Positions 8,781 through 17,706 of a stretch of DNA of 64,000 bases are shown here, piece after piece. The DNA is taken from positions 1,860,001 to 1,924,000 of the forward strand of contig NZ_JAYMGV010000001.1 in assembly GCF_035818475.1 (NCBI RefSeq), written 5' to 3'. The DNA is from Cognatitamlana sp035818475. GTDB taxonomy: Bacteria > Bacteroidota > Bacteroidia > Flavobacteriales > Flavobacteriaceae. The position numbers and the translations under genes are program-made. The notes beneath the pieces were generated by a model that saw only the letters and a program-made list of their open reading frames with translations, ran no database searches and was not told the DNA's origin. Every line of letters starts with the position of its first letter. Position 1 is the first letter of the stretch.

Positions 8781-10196
8781 TTAATCTTCTTTATTGATAC
8801 CCAGACTGTCAATCTTTTTAGAAAGAACAGGAATATCTATTCCAATTACAAATTGCCAGCGGGTGTATTTTATTTGAGAGTCTATATTACTGTTAATATC
8901 TGATGCACCAAAATCAATTTGATAAGGACTGATAAAGGAACTTTTACTATTTGCATAGGTAATGCCCGATATTAAACTTAACCATTTTAATTTCCAGTCC
9001 ACACCAAAGCTCAAATGATAGAAATTTTCACCTATATTAACCTGTTTACTATCGTCAGAAGAGATGTCAAATATGTTTGCGCTATTTTTATTAGCATTAA
9101 AATCTGTTGTAAATCCACTATAAGCTTTAAGGCGCTCAGATACTTCAAGTTCGGCACCAATACCAAAATTAAAAACAGCTTTTCGCTCTTCGTCAAAATT
9201 AACCGGTCTGAGCTCTTCATCACCGGTGTCAATATTTGGAATATCTAATCTATTATAATTATCTATTCCACTTACATAATCCACATTAAAATAAAGCTTA
9301 CCCTTTTTAATGGGTACGCCGGCACCAATGGAAATTCCTAAGGGCTCTTGTCTCTTTGAAGATAAATTATCATGGATAGTATCAATATACAGGTCATGTT
9401 CAGAAGAAACTCCGGCAATGGTTTTTGAATATTCAAAGTTTCCACTATCAATAATACTCAAATAGGGTAAGTTTATATTTAATCCCAGATCGAATTTTGG
9501 AAAGCGATAATTGGCTCCTATCTTAAAAAAGAGACCATAAGATTTTTGTTTAAACCCAATAGTGTTCTGAAAAAATGATATATCGTTTGAAGACGACGCC
9601 AGAGTATGACTTATTATAGATTTTCCGGTATAGCTGTAAATAGATGCAAATGCAGAAACACCTATGCTAAATGCATCATCAAACTTGTGCGCCCATGCTA
9701 AACCAGCCCAGTCGTCTTTAATATGGGAGTTTAAAGAGATTTTAGAATTGTGTCTAGCAGCTTCAGGAAACAGGTTTAGTATATCGTCTGTGAGGTAATC
9801 ACTGCTGTAATTTAAATTGGTGTTAAAGTTTGATTTTGTTAAATAGGAATAAGCAAATTTAGTGTCAAACAGATTAAAAACACCTCCGGCCATTGTAGAG
9901 GCACTATTAAAGTTGGTGTTGCTTAGTTGATTACCTTGCTGGTCCGGGTTATCCAGTTTAATACTTACCAGTTGATAAGCTTTGGCATTTAATGAAAACC
10001 CCACATTTTCAACATCAGTTAAAAAGGAAGGGTTGTAATAGGTAAGCCCTAAATCTGATACACTACCTGTAACATTTCCGGCAAGCAGAATAGAACGGTT
10101 ACCAAAATTATTGAATTTATAATTACCCTCCTGGGCATTACACATTATTAAGGCACTGCTAAAAAGAAAACATATAAGATATTTGTGAGATATCAT
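8781..10196 (-). CDS. FadL/OmpP1-like outer-membrane beta-barrel protein
   Basis: A 471-residue protein with a signal peptide (residues 1-21, ending CNAQ). The mature start carries NRSILLAGNVTGSVSDLGLTYYNPS, positions about 32-56, which is the typical start of OmpP1/FadL/TodX-like proteins in Bacteroidota (a membrane-embedded N-terminal hatch with a NPA-type motif). The rest alternates in short amphipathic strands, ending in a lysine-rich tail after the last strand (WQFVIGIDIPVL). FadL proteins take up hydrophobic compounds; the ligand here is unknown. It lies downstream of the DUF192 gene on the same strand after a 116-base gap, and may be transcribed separately. Confidence 0.7.
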   Translation of the reverse strand: MISHKYLICFLFSSALIMCNAQEGNYKFNNFGNRSILLAGNVTGSVSDLGLTYYNPSFLTDVENVGFSLNAKAYQLVSIKLDNPDQQGNQLSNTNFNSASTMAGGVFNLFDTKFAYSYLTKSNFNTNLNYSSDYLTDDILNLFPEAARHNSKISLNSHIKDDWAGLAWAHKFDDAFSIGVSAFASIYSYTGKSIISHTLASSSNDISFFQNTIGFKQKSYGLFFKIGANYRFPKFDLGLNINLPYLSIIDSGNFEYSKTIAGVSSEHDLYIDTIHDNLSSKRQEPLGISIGAGVPIKKGKLYFNVDYVSGIDNYNRLDIPNIDTGDEELRPVNFDEERKAVFNFGIGAELEVSERLKAYSGFTTDFNANKNSANIFDISSDDSKQVNIGENFYHLSFGVDWKLKWLSLISGITYANSKSSFISPYQIDFGASDINSNIDSQIKYTRWQFVIGIDIPVLSKKIDSLGINKED

Positions 10197-10312
10197 GGTT
10201 CGTTTGACAAATGAATAGTTAAACTTACTCTTAAATACACAGTTTTCAAAGTTTTAGCCTTACAGTTTTTGAATATGGTTAGTCAAAATAAACTTTTTAG
10301 AGCTTCCTCTTT

Positions 10313-10798
10313 TTAATCAATAAAGCTTATAGAATCTTCAACTTTAATTCCCCATAAGTCCACTAAGCCTGAGTTGATTTCTAAAACATATTTTGCAGGA
10401 ACATTGGAAGGCAATGATGTTTCATCAAAAGGTTTTGCGTTTTTTTGAAAACTAACTATATTTTTATTGGAATCAATATAAATCAAGTCTAAAGAAAACT
10501 TAGTGTTTTTCATATAAAAGAAACGCTCTTTTTCGTCATCAAAAATAAAGAGCATACCTTGATTTTGCTCCATTGAGTTTCTGTACATCAAACCGGTTTG
10601 AATATCAAAATCTGTGTCTGCAATTTCTATATCCAGGTTAATTTGAGTGGAGTCTGAAGCTTTATAGATACTAAGTTCTCCTTCTTTTGTAAAATGAACT
10701 TCAGTTTGTTTAATTATCTTTTTATCGTCTTTGCAGCTTAGGAGTGCTAAGGTAAAAGAGATTAAGAGTGTTAAAACTTTTAAAGGACGGGAAGACAT
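10313..10798 (-). CDS. DUF192 domain lipoprotein
   Basis: A 161-residue lipoprotein: signal segment with LLSC lipobox (Cys22), then a DUF192 domain from about residue 55 to the end. Typical DUF192 features are GLMYRNSM, GMLFIFDDE, FYMKNT, LDLIYID and a C-terminal YVLEINSGLVDLWGI. DUF192 is a small beta-barrel fold of unknown function. Its start codon directly abuts the lgt stop, so it is translated from the same message; as a lipoprotein it is itself a substrate of Lgt. Confidence 0.85.
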   Translation of the reverse strand: MSSRPLKVLTLLISFTLALLSCKDDKKIIKQTEVHFTKEGELSIYKASDSTQINLDIEIADTDFDIQTGLMYRNSMEQNQGMLFIFDDEKERFFYMKNTKFSLDLIYIDSNKNIVSFQKNAKPFDETSLPSNVPAKYVLEINSGLVDLWGIKVEDSISFID

Positions 10799-11728
10799 TT
10801 ATTTAGTGGTGCTTTTGGGTTTAAAAAAGAACATAAAATACAAACCGGTCATAACAAAAGGAATACTTAGCCATTGCCCTGTATTTAGTCCAAACCAATT
10901 AATGTATTCTTCACCCTGGGGTTCTTTGGTGAATTCAATAAAAAACCTAATGGTCCAAAGTAATATTAAAAACAGCCCGAATAAAAATCCAGCCTGGTCT
11001 TTCTTAGTGGTTTTAGAATAGAAATACCAGAGTATTAGAAATACAAAAACATAACAGAATGATTCATAAAGTTGAGACGGGTGCCTGTATGGAACAGCCT
11101 CTAATAAATTTTGAAATTGTGGATTTTCCGTTACTGCATTATAGGCTTCTTGAACGTCTTTGATGCCTGTACGTTGTACAATTTCACTTTTATAATATTG
11201 GTCTTGTATAAACCTGACTCCAAAATTTGAATCGGTTACTTTACCTATGATCTCAGAATTTATAAAATTCCCTATTCTTATAAAAATAGCACCAGATGCT
11301 ACTGGAATAACAACTCGATCCAGAATCCAAAGTATAGATTTGTAGTTATACTTTCTTCTATATAGATACATGCCTATAATAATACCAATAGCTGCTCCAT
11401 GACTGGCTAGACCTTGAAAACCTGTAAATTCAAAACCACCTTTAAACTTAAAAGGAAGGAAGATACTAAAGAAGTCTTCAGAAATTAATTCGGATTGATA
11501 GAACAATACATGCCCTAATCTGGCTCCAAGCATAGTTGCCAAAACGGTGTAAATAAAAAGAGGATCCAGATAGTCTAAAGCTATTTTTTCTTTTGTGAAA
11601 ATACGCTTCATGATGTACCAACCCAAAATAAATGCCACAACCCACATAAGACTGTAAAAATGCAATTTGAAATTTCCAAAAATATCAATTCCTGTTATTG
11701 GGTTCCAGTCAAATTTTAATGCTTGCAT
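10799..11728 (-). CDS. lgt: Prolipoprotein diacylglyceryl transferase
   Basis: A 309-residue inner-membrane enzyme that transfers diacylglycerol from phosphatidylglycerol to the lipobox cysteine of prolipoproteins, the first step of lipoprotein maturation. It has about seven transmembrane segments. Signature residues: an arginine in IRIGNFINSEIIG (about residues 150-162, the Lgt signature), HPSQLYES at about 216-223 and RFFIEFTKEPQGE near the C-terminus. It sits in an operon with three lipoprotein genes (isomerase fusion, gldI, DUF192), which makes functional sense. It is 13 bases downstream of the isomerase gene. Confidence 0.95.
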   Translation of the reverse strand: MQALKFDWNPITGIDIFGNFKLHFYSLMWVVAFILGWYIMKRIFTKEKIALDYLDPLFIYTVLATMLGARLGHVLFYQSELISEDFFSIFLPFKFKGGFEFTGFQGLASHGAAIGIIIGMYLYRRKYNYKSILWILDRVVIPVASGAIFIRIGNFINSEIIGKVTDSNFGVRFIQDQYYKSEIVQRTGIKDVQEAYNAVTENPQFQNLLEAVPYRHPSQLYESFCYVFVFLILWYFYSKTTKKDQAGFLFGLFLILLWTIRFFIEFTKEPQGEEYINWFGLNTGQWLSIPFVMTGLYFMFFFKPKSTTK

Positions 11729-11741
11729 AAGTTTATGTTTT

Positions 11742-12869
11742 TTACTTTTTCAATTCCAGTATTTCAACTTCAAAAATAATATTTGATTTTCCCGGGATAC
11801 CTCTGGTACCTGCTTCACCGTAGGCTAAATGGTAGGGAATAAACAAAGTAGCTTTATCACCAACATTAAGTTGTTGTAATCCTTCTTTAAAACCGGGTAT
11901 CATACGTGCATCAGGGCCAATTTCGGCTGTTATAGGCTGATATTTATTGGCTTTTTTTAGTTTTTGATTTACGGCGTCAAGAGCTTCCGCAATTTCCAGT
12001 TTACTGGTTTCAAGTAGTTTTCCGCTCTCAAAATAAACAGCAAAGTGTGTTAAAACCTTGGCTTCTATAGGGAGTTTTTCTCCGGCTCCTTTTTCAGAAA
12101 TAAAATATTGTAACCCGGATTCTAATGTAACAGCTTCTGCCTTTTGTTTTTCAAATTTTTCCAGTGTGGCTTCTAAAATAGCTTTGGCTTTAGCTGCCTT
12201 TTCTTTTTCAAGACGTTCAGCTTCTGCAAAATGATTAATAAAAATGTCATTGGCATTAAACTTTTTAGCTGTTTTTCCTTTTCTAATAATGTTTAACTCT
12301 TGAATAATCACATTTTCTATAGGCCTATCTCGCTCATCTGTTTTTACATTTGAGATAGAATCCTGAATATCAATGCCAATAACCAATTCGCCAAAAACAC
12401 TATGTACATTGTCTAAATGTGGTTTAGGGATTTCTGTAATAAAAAATTGACTTCCGTTACCATTAGGACCTGAGTTTGCCATGGATAAAACACCAGCTTT
12501 ATCATGTTTTAAATCAGGATGAAATTCGTCCTTAAATTTATACCCGGGGTTACCGCTTCCTGTACCATTGGGGTCTCCTCCCTGAATCATAAATTTATCC
12601 ATCACTCTATGAAAAATAAGTCCGTTATAAAACTTTTTACCTTTATATTTTTCATTAACCATAGTGTTAGTGCCTTCAGCCAGAGAAACAAAATTTGCAA
12701 CAGTTATAGGGGTTTTTTGGTATTCTAATTTTGCTACCATAAGTCCTTTTGTTGTAATGATCTCGGCATATATGCCATCTTCAAGTTCGGGATATTGTAC
12801 TTTACAGGAGCTTAGGTTTATGAGCAGTATCACTAAAATTACCCGGACTGTACTTTTAAGTAGGTTCAT
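11742..12869 (-). CDS. Lipoprotein with cyclophilin and FKBP peptidyl-prolyl isomerase domains
   Basis: A 375-residue lipoprotein (LSSC lipobox, Cys22) that joins two unrelated isomerase folds. Residues about 34-198 are a cyclophilin: FHRVM (86-90), FMIQGGDP (93-100) and GSQFFI (139-144) carry the catalytic Arg and substrate-pocket residues. A charged, alanine-rich coiled coil follows (about 213-247). Residues about 250-375 are FKBP-type: IPGFKEGLQQLNVGDKA and a FIPYHLAYG segment near 345. It probably assists folding of secreted proteins in the periplasm. It lies 10 bases downstream of gldI, itself an FKBP lipoprotein, so three isomerase domains are encoded side by side. Confidence 0.9.
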   Translation of the reverse strand: MNLLKSTVRVILVILLINLSSCKVQYPELEDGIYAEIITTKGLMVAKLEYQKTPITVANFVSLAEGTNTMVNEKYKGKKFYNGLIFHRVMDKFMIQGGDPNGTGSGNPGYKFKDEFHPDLKHDKAGVLSMANSGPNGNGSQFFITEIPKPHLDNVHSVFGELVIGIDIQDSISNVKTDERDRPIENVIIQELNIIRKGKTAKKFNANDIFINHFAEAERLEKEKAAKAKAILEATLEKFEKQKAEAVTLESGLQYFISEKGAGEKLPIEAKVLTHFAVYFESGKLLETSKLEIAEALDAVNQKLKKANKYQPITAEIGPDARMIPGFKEGLQQLNVGDKATLFIPYHLAYGEAGTRGIPGKSNIIFEVEILELKK

Positions 12870-12879
12870 TTTGATGTGT

Positions 12880-13413
12880 TTAATTTTGAATAATAGAATT
12901 AATAGTTACTTCGCAAATTAAAGGGGTATTACTTCCTATTTTATTTTCATCACCATAATATCCGAAGGCCTTTTGTGAGGGGAACAAAAAAGTAATGGTT
13001 TCACCTGTTTTCATAAGTTTTAAACCCTCTCTTAAACCAGTAAATAACTCTTCCTTATCCATGGTGTAAGTTTGTGTTTTTATGTCTTCTTTTGAGTAGA
13101 TTAAATGACCGTTTAAGGTCTTGATATTGTAATTATAATTTATAATATCTCCAAAATCAGGGGTCTCCAAAGTATCTGTGTCTATTTTAGTATTGTAGTA
13201 ATACCAAAAACCGCTCTCAGAAACTATGTAGTTTTTAGCTTCTTTTTTTAAAAGGTTTTCTATAGTGGTGTATTCTTTGGCATTAAGTTTTTTATTACGC
13301 TCTACAGATACATCAATAAAGGATCCGGTTTTTACTGAAACGGGACGTCTGGCTTCCGGGGCCTTACAATTAAATAATAGTAAAATTACAGTTAGGGTTA
13401 GTAGTTTACTCAT
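12880..13413 (-). CDS. gldI: Gliding motility-associated FKBP-type isomerase lipoprotein GldI
   Basis: A 177-residue lipoprotein (Cys16 after LLLFN) with a C-terminal FKBP-type domain (about 84-175: FTGLREGLKLMKTGETITFLFPSQKAFGYYGD). GldI is needed for gliding in flavobacteria and is thought to help fold exported motility or type IX secretion proteins. The YWYYYNT-like stretch before the FKBP domain (residues about 63-70) and the position between a DHH phosphoesterase and the cyclophilin/FKBP gene match the flavobacterial gldI locus. It overlaps the upstream gene by 8 bases, so the two are translationally coupled. Confidence 0.88.
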   Translation of the reverse strand: MSKLLTLTVILLLFNCKAPEARRPVSVKTGSFIDVSVERNKKLNAKEYTTIENLLKKEAKNYIVSESGFWYYYNTKIDTDTLETPDFGDIINYNYNIKTLNGHLIYSKEDIKTQTYTMDKEELFTGLREGLKLMKTGETITFLFPSQKAFGYYGDENKIGSNTPLICEVTINSIIQN

Positions 13414-14425
13414 TGTTCAGGGCTTTATTATAACTAGGTAATATACTAATAAATTTTTCAACAGTTGCGTTTAATGAAGAATAACTCTTACCTCCGGCAG
13501 CATTAGTATGTCCACCGCCGTTAAAATGAGCTCTGGACATTTCATTAACTGAAAAGTCGCCTTTAGAACGTAATGATATTTTTATAATGCCTTCTTGTTT
13601 ATCCTCAATGAAGATGGCTGCCAATACAATGCCATTGAGTGAAAGTCCATAATTAACAACTCCTTCTGTATCCCCTTTTTTAAAATTGTATGTGTTTAAT
13701 TCTTTCTGAGAGAGTGTTATGTAAGCTGTACGTAACTCCGGGATTACTTTAAGATTGTTTAAAGCGCAACCTAATAATTGTAAACGTTCGTAACTATTGG
13801 TATCATAAACATGATTATGAATGTAAGTATTTTGGGCTCCTTTCTCTATAAGGTCAGCTATAACCCGGTGCGTGGTACTGGTGGTAGAACGAAATCTAAA
13901 TGATCCGGTATCTGTCATGATTCCAAGATATAAACAAGTGGCTATATTTGAATCAATTAAAGATTTGTCATTTAACATATCAATAAAATGATACACCATC
14001 TCGCATGTTGAACTCATATTTACATCACTAAACATATAGGTTGCATAATCATCAGGTGTTTGGTGATGATCTATCATTATTTTTAAGGCCTTACTTTTAG
14101 ATAATACATCTTCCATATTGCCGGTTCTGTGAAAGGCATTAAAATCTAAAGTAAATATGATATCAGCATCATTTATTAGAGTATCACATGATGAAGTTTG
14201 TAAATCGTACTTTAAAATGGTATCATTACCAGGAACCCATTTTAAAAATGATGGATAATCATTCGGTACTATAACTTGCACCTGGTGGTTTCCTTTTAGC
14301 AAATAATGGTACAGTCCTAAGGTAGAACCAATGGCATCTCCATCAGGGTTTTTGTGAGGGACAATTACGATCTTTTTTTGAGTAGATAAAAGCTGCTTAA
14401 TGCCTGTGATGTCTTGTTTGTTCAT
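13406..14425 (-). CDS. DHH-family phosphoesterase (NrnA-like oligoribonuclease/pAp phosphatase)
   Basis: A 339-residue cytosolic phosphoesterase of the DHH/DHHA1 superfamily. Metal-binding motifs: PHKNPDGDA (23-31), DFNAFHR (94-100), the name-giving DHH at 119-121 in MIDHHQTPDDY, and the DHHA1 motif FNGGGHTNAAGG near 307. The family degrades short oligoribonucleotides (nanoRNA), dephosphorylates pAp or hydrolyses cyclic dinucleotides; the sequence alone does not tell which. It is the first gene of the gldI-lgt operon and divergent from ndk, with an 88-base shared upstream region. Confidence 0.88.
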   Translation of the reverse strand: MNKQDITGIKQLLSTQKKIVIVPHKNPDGDAIGSTLGLYHYLLKGNHQVQVIVPNDYPSFLKWVPGNDTILKYDLQTSSCDTLINDADIIFTLDFNAFHRTGNMEDVLSKSKALKIMIDHHQTPDDYATYMFSDVNMSSTCEMVYHFIDMLNDKSLIDSNIATCLYLGIMTDTGSFRFRSTTSTTHRVIADLIEKGAQNTYIHNHVYDTNSYERLQLLGCALNNLKVIPELRTAYITLSQKELNTYNFKKGDTEGVVNYGLSLNGIVLAAIFIEDKQEGIIKISLRSKGDFSVNEMSRAHFNGGGHTNAAGGKSYSSLNATVEKFISILPSYNKALNNE

Positions 14426-14462
14426 AGATGGCGAAGATACAATTTTTTTAAAACTAGATTAG

Positions 14463-14492
14463 TTGCTTTTTGGTTTAAATACATTACTTTTG
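14463..14492 (+). promoter_or_regulatory. Flavobacterial promoter of ndk
   Basis: TTG at 14463-14465 and TACTTTTG at 14485-14492 are 19 bases apart, a full match to the flavobacterial consensus. The ndk ATG is 21 bases beyond the box. Confidence 0.75.
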
Positions 14493-14513
14493 CACGCAAA
14501 TAAAACTATATAA

Positions 14514-14936
14514 ATGGCAACGACAAACAGAACATTTACAATGCTTAAACCAGATGCTGTTGAAAAAGGACACATTGGTGCTATATTAGAAAAAATTTCA
14601 GCCTCAGGATTTAGAATTGTAGCTATGAAATTAACTCAAATGACTAAAGCTGATGCAGAAACTTTTTATGCTATTCATAATGAGCGTCCGTTTTTTGGTG
14701 AGTTAGTAGAATATATGACTCGAGGACCAATAGTAGCTGCAATTTTAGAAAAGGATAATGCTGTAGAAGATTTTAGAACTTTAATTGGAGCAACAAATCC
14801 TGCAGAAGCTGCAGAAGGTACTATTAGAAAAATGTACGCAGACTCTATAAGTGAAAATGCTGTACATGGTAGTGATAGTGATGAAAATGCAGCTATTGAA
14901 GGTGCGTTTCATTTTTCTGGAAGAGAGCAATTCTAA
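14514..14936 (+). CDS. ndk: Nucleoside diphosphate kinase
   Basis: A 140-residue kinase that moves the gamma phosphate from ATP to other (d)NDPs. Key residues are present: Lys12 in LKPDAV, and the phosphohistidine His118 in NAVHGSDS. NERPFF (56-61) and RGPIVAAIL (70-78) are also typical. Length is normal. It is monocistronic, with its own promoter and a strong terminator. Confidence 0.97.
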   Translation: MATTNRTFTMLKPDAVEKGHIGAILEKISASGFRIVAMKLTQMTKADAETFYAIHNERPFFGELVEYMTRGPIVAAILEKDNAVEDFRTLIGATNPAEAAEGTIRKMYADSISENAVHGSDSDENAAIEGAFHFSGREQF

Positions 14937-14963
14937 TATTAAGGAATTAACTTAAATTATATT

Positions 14964-14994
14964 AAAAATCCCGCAATAGCATTGCGGGATTTTT
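14964..14994 (+). terminator. Rho-independent terminator after ndk
   Basis: Fourteen-base perfect inverted repeat with a GC core: 14964-14977 pairs with 14981-14994 (atcccgcaat / attgcgggat), 3-base loop, T tail. Confidence 0.92.
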
Positions 14995-15022
14995 AATTTT
15001 AATTTTTTTAAGTTTATTCTAC

Positions 15023-15052
15023 AAAAAAAGCCTATCAAAATGATAGGCCTTT
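15023..15052 (-). terminator. Terminator of the cold-shock gene
   Basis: gcctatca (15030-15037) pairs with tgataggc (15041-15048). On the minus strand the stem is followed by a run of seven T, just downstream of the cold-shock protein stop at 15078. Confidence 0.85.
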
Positions 15053-15077
15053 AGTTGTAACTGTTAAAGTATATATA

Positions 15078-15269
15078 TTAGATTACTTTTACGTTTACGG
15101 CGTTTAATCCTTTTCTACCTTCTTGTAGATCGAATTCAACATTATCGCCTTCACGAATTTCATCGATTAATCCTGAAATGTGTACGAAATGTTCTTTGTT
15201 GTTGTCCTCTTCAATAATAAATCCAAAACCTTTAGAATCATTGAAGAATTTTACGGTACCTTTACTCAT
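15078..15269 (-). CDS. Cold-shock domain protein
   Basis: A 63-residue single cold-shock domain protein. RNP1 (KGFGFI, residues 13-18) and RNP2 (HFVHIS, 27-32) are intact, as is the N-terminal GTVKFFN and the C-terminal EGRKGLNAVNV. Such proteins bind single-stranded RNA or DNA and melt mRNA structure. The Bacteroidota form is slightly shorter than E. coli CspA (70 residues). It has its own -7 box and terminator. Confidence 0.95.
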   Translation of the reverse strand: MSKGTVKFFNDSKGFGFIIEEDNNKEHFVHISGLIDEIREGDNVEFDLQEGRKGLNAVNVKVI

Positions 15270-15297
15270 TGTATTTGTATTATAAAAAATTAAGTCC

Positions 15298-15305
15298 CAA
15301 AGGTA
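15298..15305 (-). promoter_or_regulatory. -7 element of the cold-shock gene
   Basis: Read on the minus strand, TACCTTTG fits TAnnTTTG, 28 bases upstream of the start codon. No TTG is found at the expected upstream spacing. Confidence 0.45.
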
Positions 15306-15367
15306 ATGTAAATAATCATAGGTTTTTGATTTTTATTAATTTATTTATAATAATTTTAAAAATGTAA

Positions 15368-15664
15368 TTATCGTAAAATCAATTTCTTAACTATTTCTTT
15401 ACCTAGCTCTTCATTTATCATGTTAATGATTTTTTGCTTGCCGTAACTCAATTCTTCTCTAAGTACACTGGAGCTTAATTGTATATATAGTGTTTCTCGT
15501 TCCAAATGAATACTGGTTGTATAGTTGTTTACGCCATTACCCATGAGCTTACTCCAGGCCTCTGCAACATTTACTTTGTTCAGGCCCTTTTCAAGTTTGT
15601 TGGTTTCAACAAATTCTTTTAGTGCGTCAGATATACTGATATGCTCATTATTACGTTTTGCCAT
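15368..15664 (-). CDS. DUF721 (DciA-like) protein
   Basis: A 98-residue protein matching the DUF721 family: an N-terminal helix with ISDALKEFVET, then VAEAWSKLMGNGVNNYTTSIHL and LYIQLSSSVLREELSYGKQKII, the KH-like core in which a Trp and repeated Leu form the hydrophobic centre. DUF721 includes DciA, a loader of the replicative helicase in many bacteria. Here the domain alone is present. It lies 12 bases downstream of recF on the same strand, a placement common to the family and consistent with a role in replication. Confidence 0.85.
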   Translation of the reverse strand: MAKRNNEHISISDALKEFVETNKLEKGLNKVNVAEAWSKLMGNGVNNYTTSIHLERETLYIQLSSSVLREELSYGKQKIINMINEELGKEIVKKLILR

Positions 15665-15676
15665 TAATTTTAATTG

Positions 15677-16756
15677 CTATAATTTAAAAATCTCATAAGA
15701 TTGATGCGCCTGTTTTACGGCTTTTTCAGTCCGTTCAGTGTGTGTGTCGCTTATAAATAATTGTCCAAAATTTTCATTATCTACTAATTTAATAATTTGG
15801 GCAACACGTTGTTCGTCTAACTTGTCAAAAATGTCATCTAAAAGTAAAATAGGGTTTACGCCACTTTGAGCTTTTATAAAATCAAACTGAGCCAATTTCA
15901 AGGCAATTAAAAATGATTTTTGCTGTCCCTGACTCCCAAACTTTTTAATGAGGTGCTCTTCAATGTTAAAATATAAATCGTCTTTATGAATACCTATACT
16001 AGTATATTGAAGTGCTCTGTCCTTATTTATGGATGCTTTTAAAAGTGTGCTTAAATTGTCTTCAAATAAATCACTGTGGTATATTAAATCTACAATTTCA
16101 TTGTTGTTACTTATGGACTGGTAACGCGATTTAAAAATAGGAATGAATGTTTTCAAAAAAGCATCACGTTTTTTAAAAATTAAAGTCCCATATTCAGCCA
16201 GTTGTGTATTGTAAACTTCTAAGGTGTCATTATTAAACGTGTGGTTCAAAGCAAAATATTTTAAAAGTGCATTACGTTGGGCTAGTACTTTATTATAATT
16301 GATTAAGTGATTTAAATAGTTTTTGTCACTCTGAGAAATAACACTGTCAATAAACTTTCTTCTGGTATTGCTACCTTCAATAATTAAATCCCTGTCAGCC
16401 GGAGATATGATAACCAGAGGCAAGAAACCAATATGTTCACTAAACTTCTCATAGGCTTTTCCGTTACGCTTGATGCTCTTTTTTTGTCCGCGTTTTAAGC
16501 TAATCACTACTTTTTCGGTTTTGTTTTCTTTGTGATAATCGCCATTAATCACAAAAAAATCCTGACCATGTTTAATGTTTTGAATAGCAATCGGATTAAA
16601 GTAGCTTTTTCCAAAGGATAAATGATAAATGGCATCAAGCACATTTGTTTTTCCAATACCATTGTTTCCAACAATACAATTTATCTTTTCATTGAAAATG
16701 AATGATTTACTTTCAAAATTTTTATAATTGAGTAAAGAAAGTGATTTTAAAATCAT
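15677..16756 (-). CDS. recF: DNA replication and repair protein RecF
   Basis: A 359-residue SMC-like ATPase that loads RecA at gaps with RecOR. Walker A is GNNGIGKT (30-37), the ABC signature region is FGSQGQQKSFLIALKLAQ (about 270-287), and Walker B with the D-loop is PILLLDDIFDKLDEQR (about 299-314). The N-terminal LNYKNFES is a RecF hallmark. It forms an operon with DUF721 downstream. Length and motifs are normal. Confidence 0.95.
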   Translation of the reverse strand: MILKSLSLLNYKNFESKSFIFNEKINCIVGNNGIGKTNVLDAIYHLSFGKSYFNPIAIQNIKHGQDFFVINGDYHKENKTEKVVISLKRGQKKSIKRNGKAYEKFSEHIGFLPLVIISPADRDLIIEGSNTRRKFIDSVISQSDKNYLNHLINYNKVLAQRNALLKYFALNHTFNNDTLEVYNTQLAEYGTLIFKKRDAFLKTFIPIFKSRYQSISNNNEIVDLIYHSDLFEDNLSTLLKASINKDRALQYTSIGIHKDDLYFNIEEHLIKKFGSQGQQKSFLIALKLAQFDFIKAQSGVNPILLLDDIFDKLDEQRVAQIIKLVDNENFGQLFISDTHTERTEKAVKQAHQSYEIFKL

Positions 16757-16859
16757 AAAAGAGCAACTTTGGATGCAATTATACGTGTATACGCTTAAAA
16801 GAAGTGCAAATTATCGAAAAATATCAAATAAATACCCTTTTAGTTATGAAGAAAAATTA

Positions 16860-16867
16860 TATTTTTG
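16860..16867 (+). promoter_or_regulatory. -7 element upstream of the TPR gene
   Basis: TATTTTTG followed by CGCC fits the flavobacterial -7 consensus; the ATG is 61 bases downstream. No clear -33 TTG. Confidence 0.5.
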
Positions 16868-16928
16868 CGCCACATTAATAAAATGTGTTTAGACAATTTG
16901 CTCTAAACCAAATCATATAGAAGAATAC

Positions 16929-17705
16929 ATGGCAACTTATAATAAGAGAGGTTATAAACCAAAGACAAAAGTAGAGAAAAAACAGAATATTGAAGAAGGC
17001 TCAACTACTGCTGAAGTTTTTAATACACTAGACGAAACAGCTTCAAAAACAGAAGATTTTGTAGCAAAGAATCAAAAATATATTTTCATTATCATTGGTT
17101 TGGTTGCTGTTATAGTTTTGGGGTCTTTAGGATATAAAGAGTTTATTGCTCAACCAAAACAAGCGGCAGCAATGAACGATATGTTTCAGGCACAAAAATA
17201 TTTTGACGAAGCGGTTACAGGTGTTGCTACTGAGAAAGACTCGTTGTATAATTTAGCATTAAATGGAGGAGAAGGTAAATTTGGAATGCTTGATATTATT
17301 GAGGAGTACAGTGGAACTGCATCAGCTAATTTAGCCAGTTATTATGCCGGGACAGCTTATCTTAGATTAAAAGATTACAAAAATGCCGTAGAACATTTAA
17401 GTAACTTTAAAAGTAATGATGAAATTTTAGCACCTTTAGCAAAAGGGAATATTGGAGATGCGTTTGTGCAGTTAAATCAACCAGAAGATGCATTGGGGTA
17501 TTATGAAGAAGCTGCAGAAATGCGTGACAATGAATATACAACGCCTATGTATTTATTTAAAGCCGGAGCCATTGCATTGGATTTAGGTCAGGCAGATAAA
17601 GCATTAGCATATTTTAAAAGAATAAAGGATAATTATTCCAATTCAACTGAGGCTTCTAAAGTTGAAGTATATATAGGAAAAGCTCAGGTAATGGCAAACA
17701 AATAA
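16929..17705 (+). CDS. Single-pass membrane TPR protein (YfgM-like)
   Basis: A 258-residue protein: a charged cytoplasmic N-terminus (1-48), one transmembrane helix (about 51-68) and a periplasmic domain of TPR-like helical pairs (LASYYAGTAYLRLKDYKNAVEHL near 138 and again NQPEDALGYYEEA, then LGQADKALAYFKRI). The layout matches YfgM/PpiD-associated translocon proteins in other bacteria, so a role as a periplasmic chaperone platform is plausible but inferred. It is followed after 1 base by ribH and is probably co-transcribed. Confidence 0.75.
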   Translation: MATYNKRGYKPKTKVEKKQNIEEGSTTAEVFNTLDETASKTEDFVAKNQKYIFIIIGLVAVIVLGSLGYKEFIAQPKQAAAMNDMFQAQKYFDEAVTGVATEKDSLYNLALNGGEGKFGMLDIIEEYSGTASANLASYYAGTAYLRLKDYKNAVEHLSNFKSNDEILAPLAKGNIGDAFVQLNQPEDALGYYEEAAEMRDNEYTTPMYLFKAGAIALDLGQADKALAYFKRIKDNYSNSTEASKVEVYIGKAQVMANK

Positions 17706-17706
17706 T

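Noticed and set aside
14937..16928. Replication origin near recF
   Set aside because: recF is present without dnaA or dnaN beside it, and I see no cluster of DnaA boxes.
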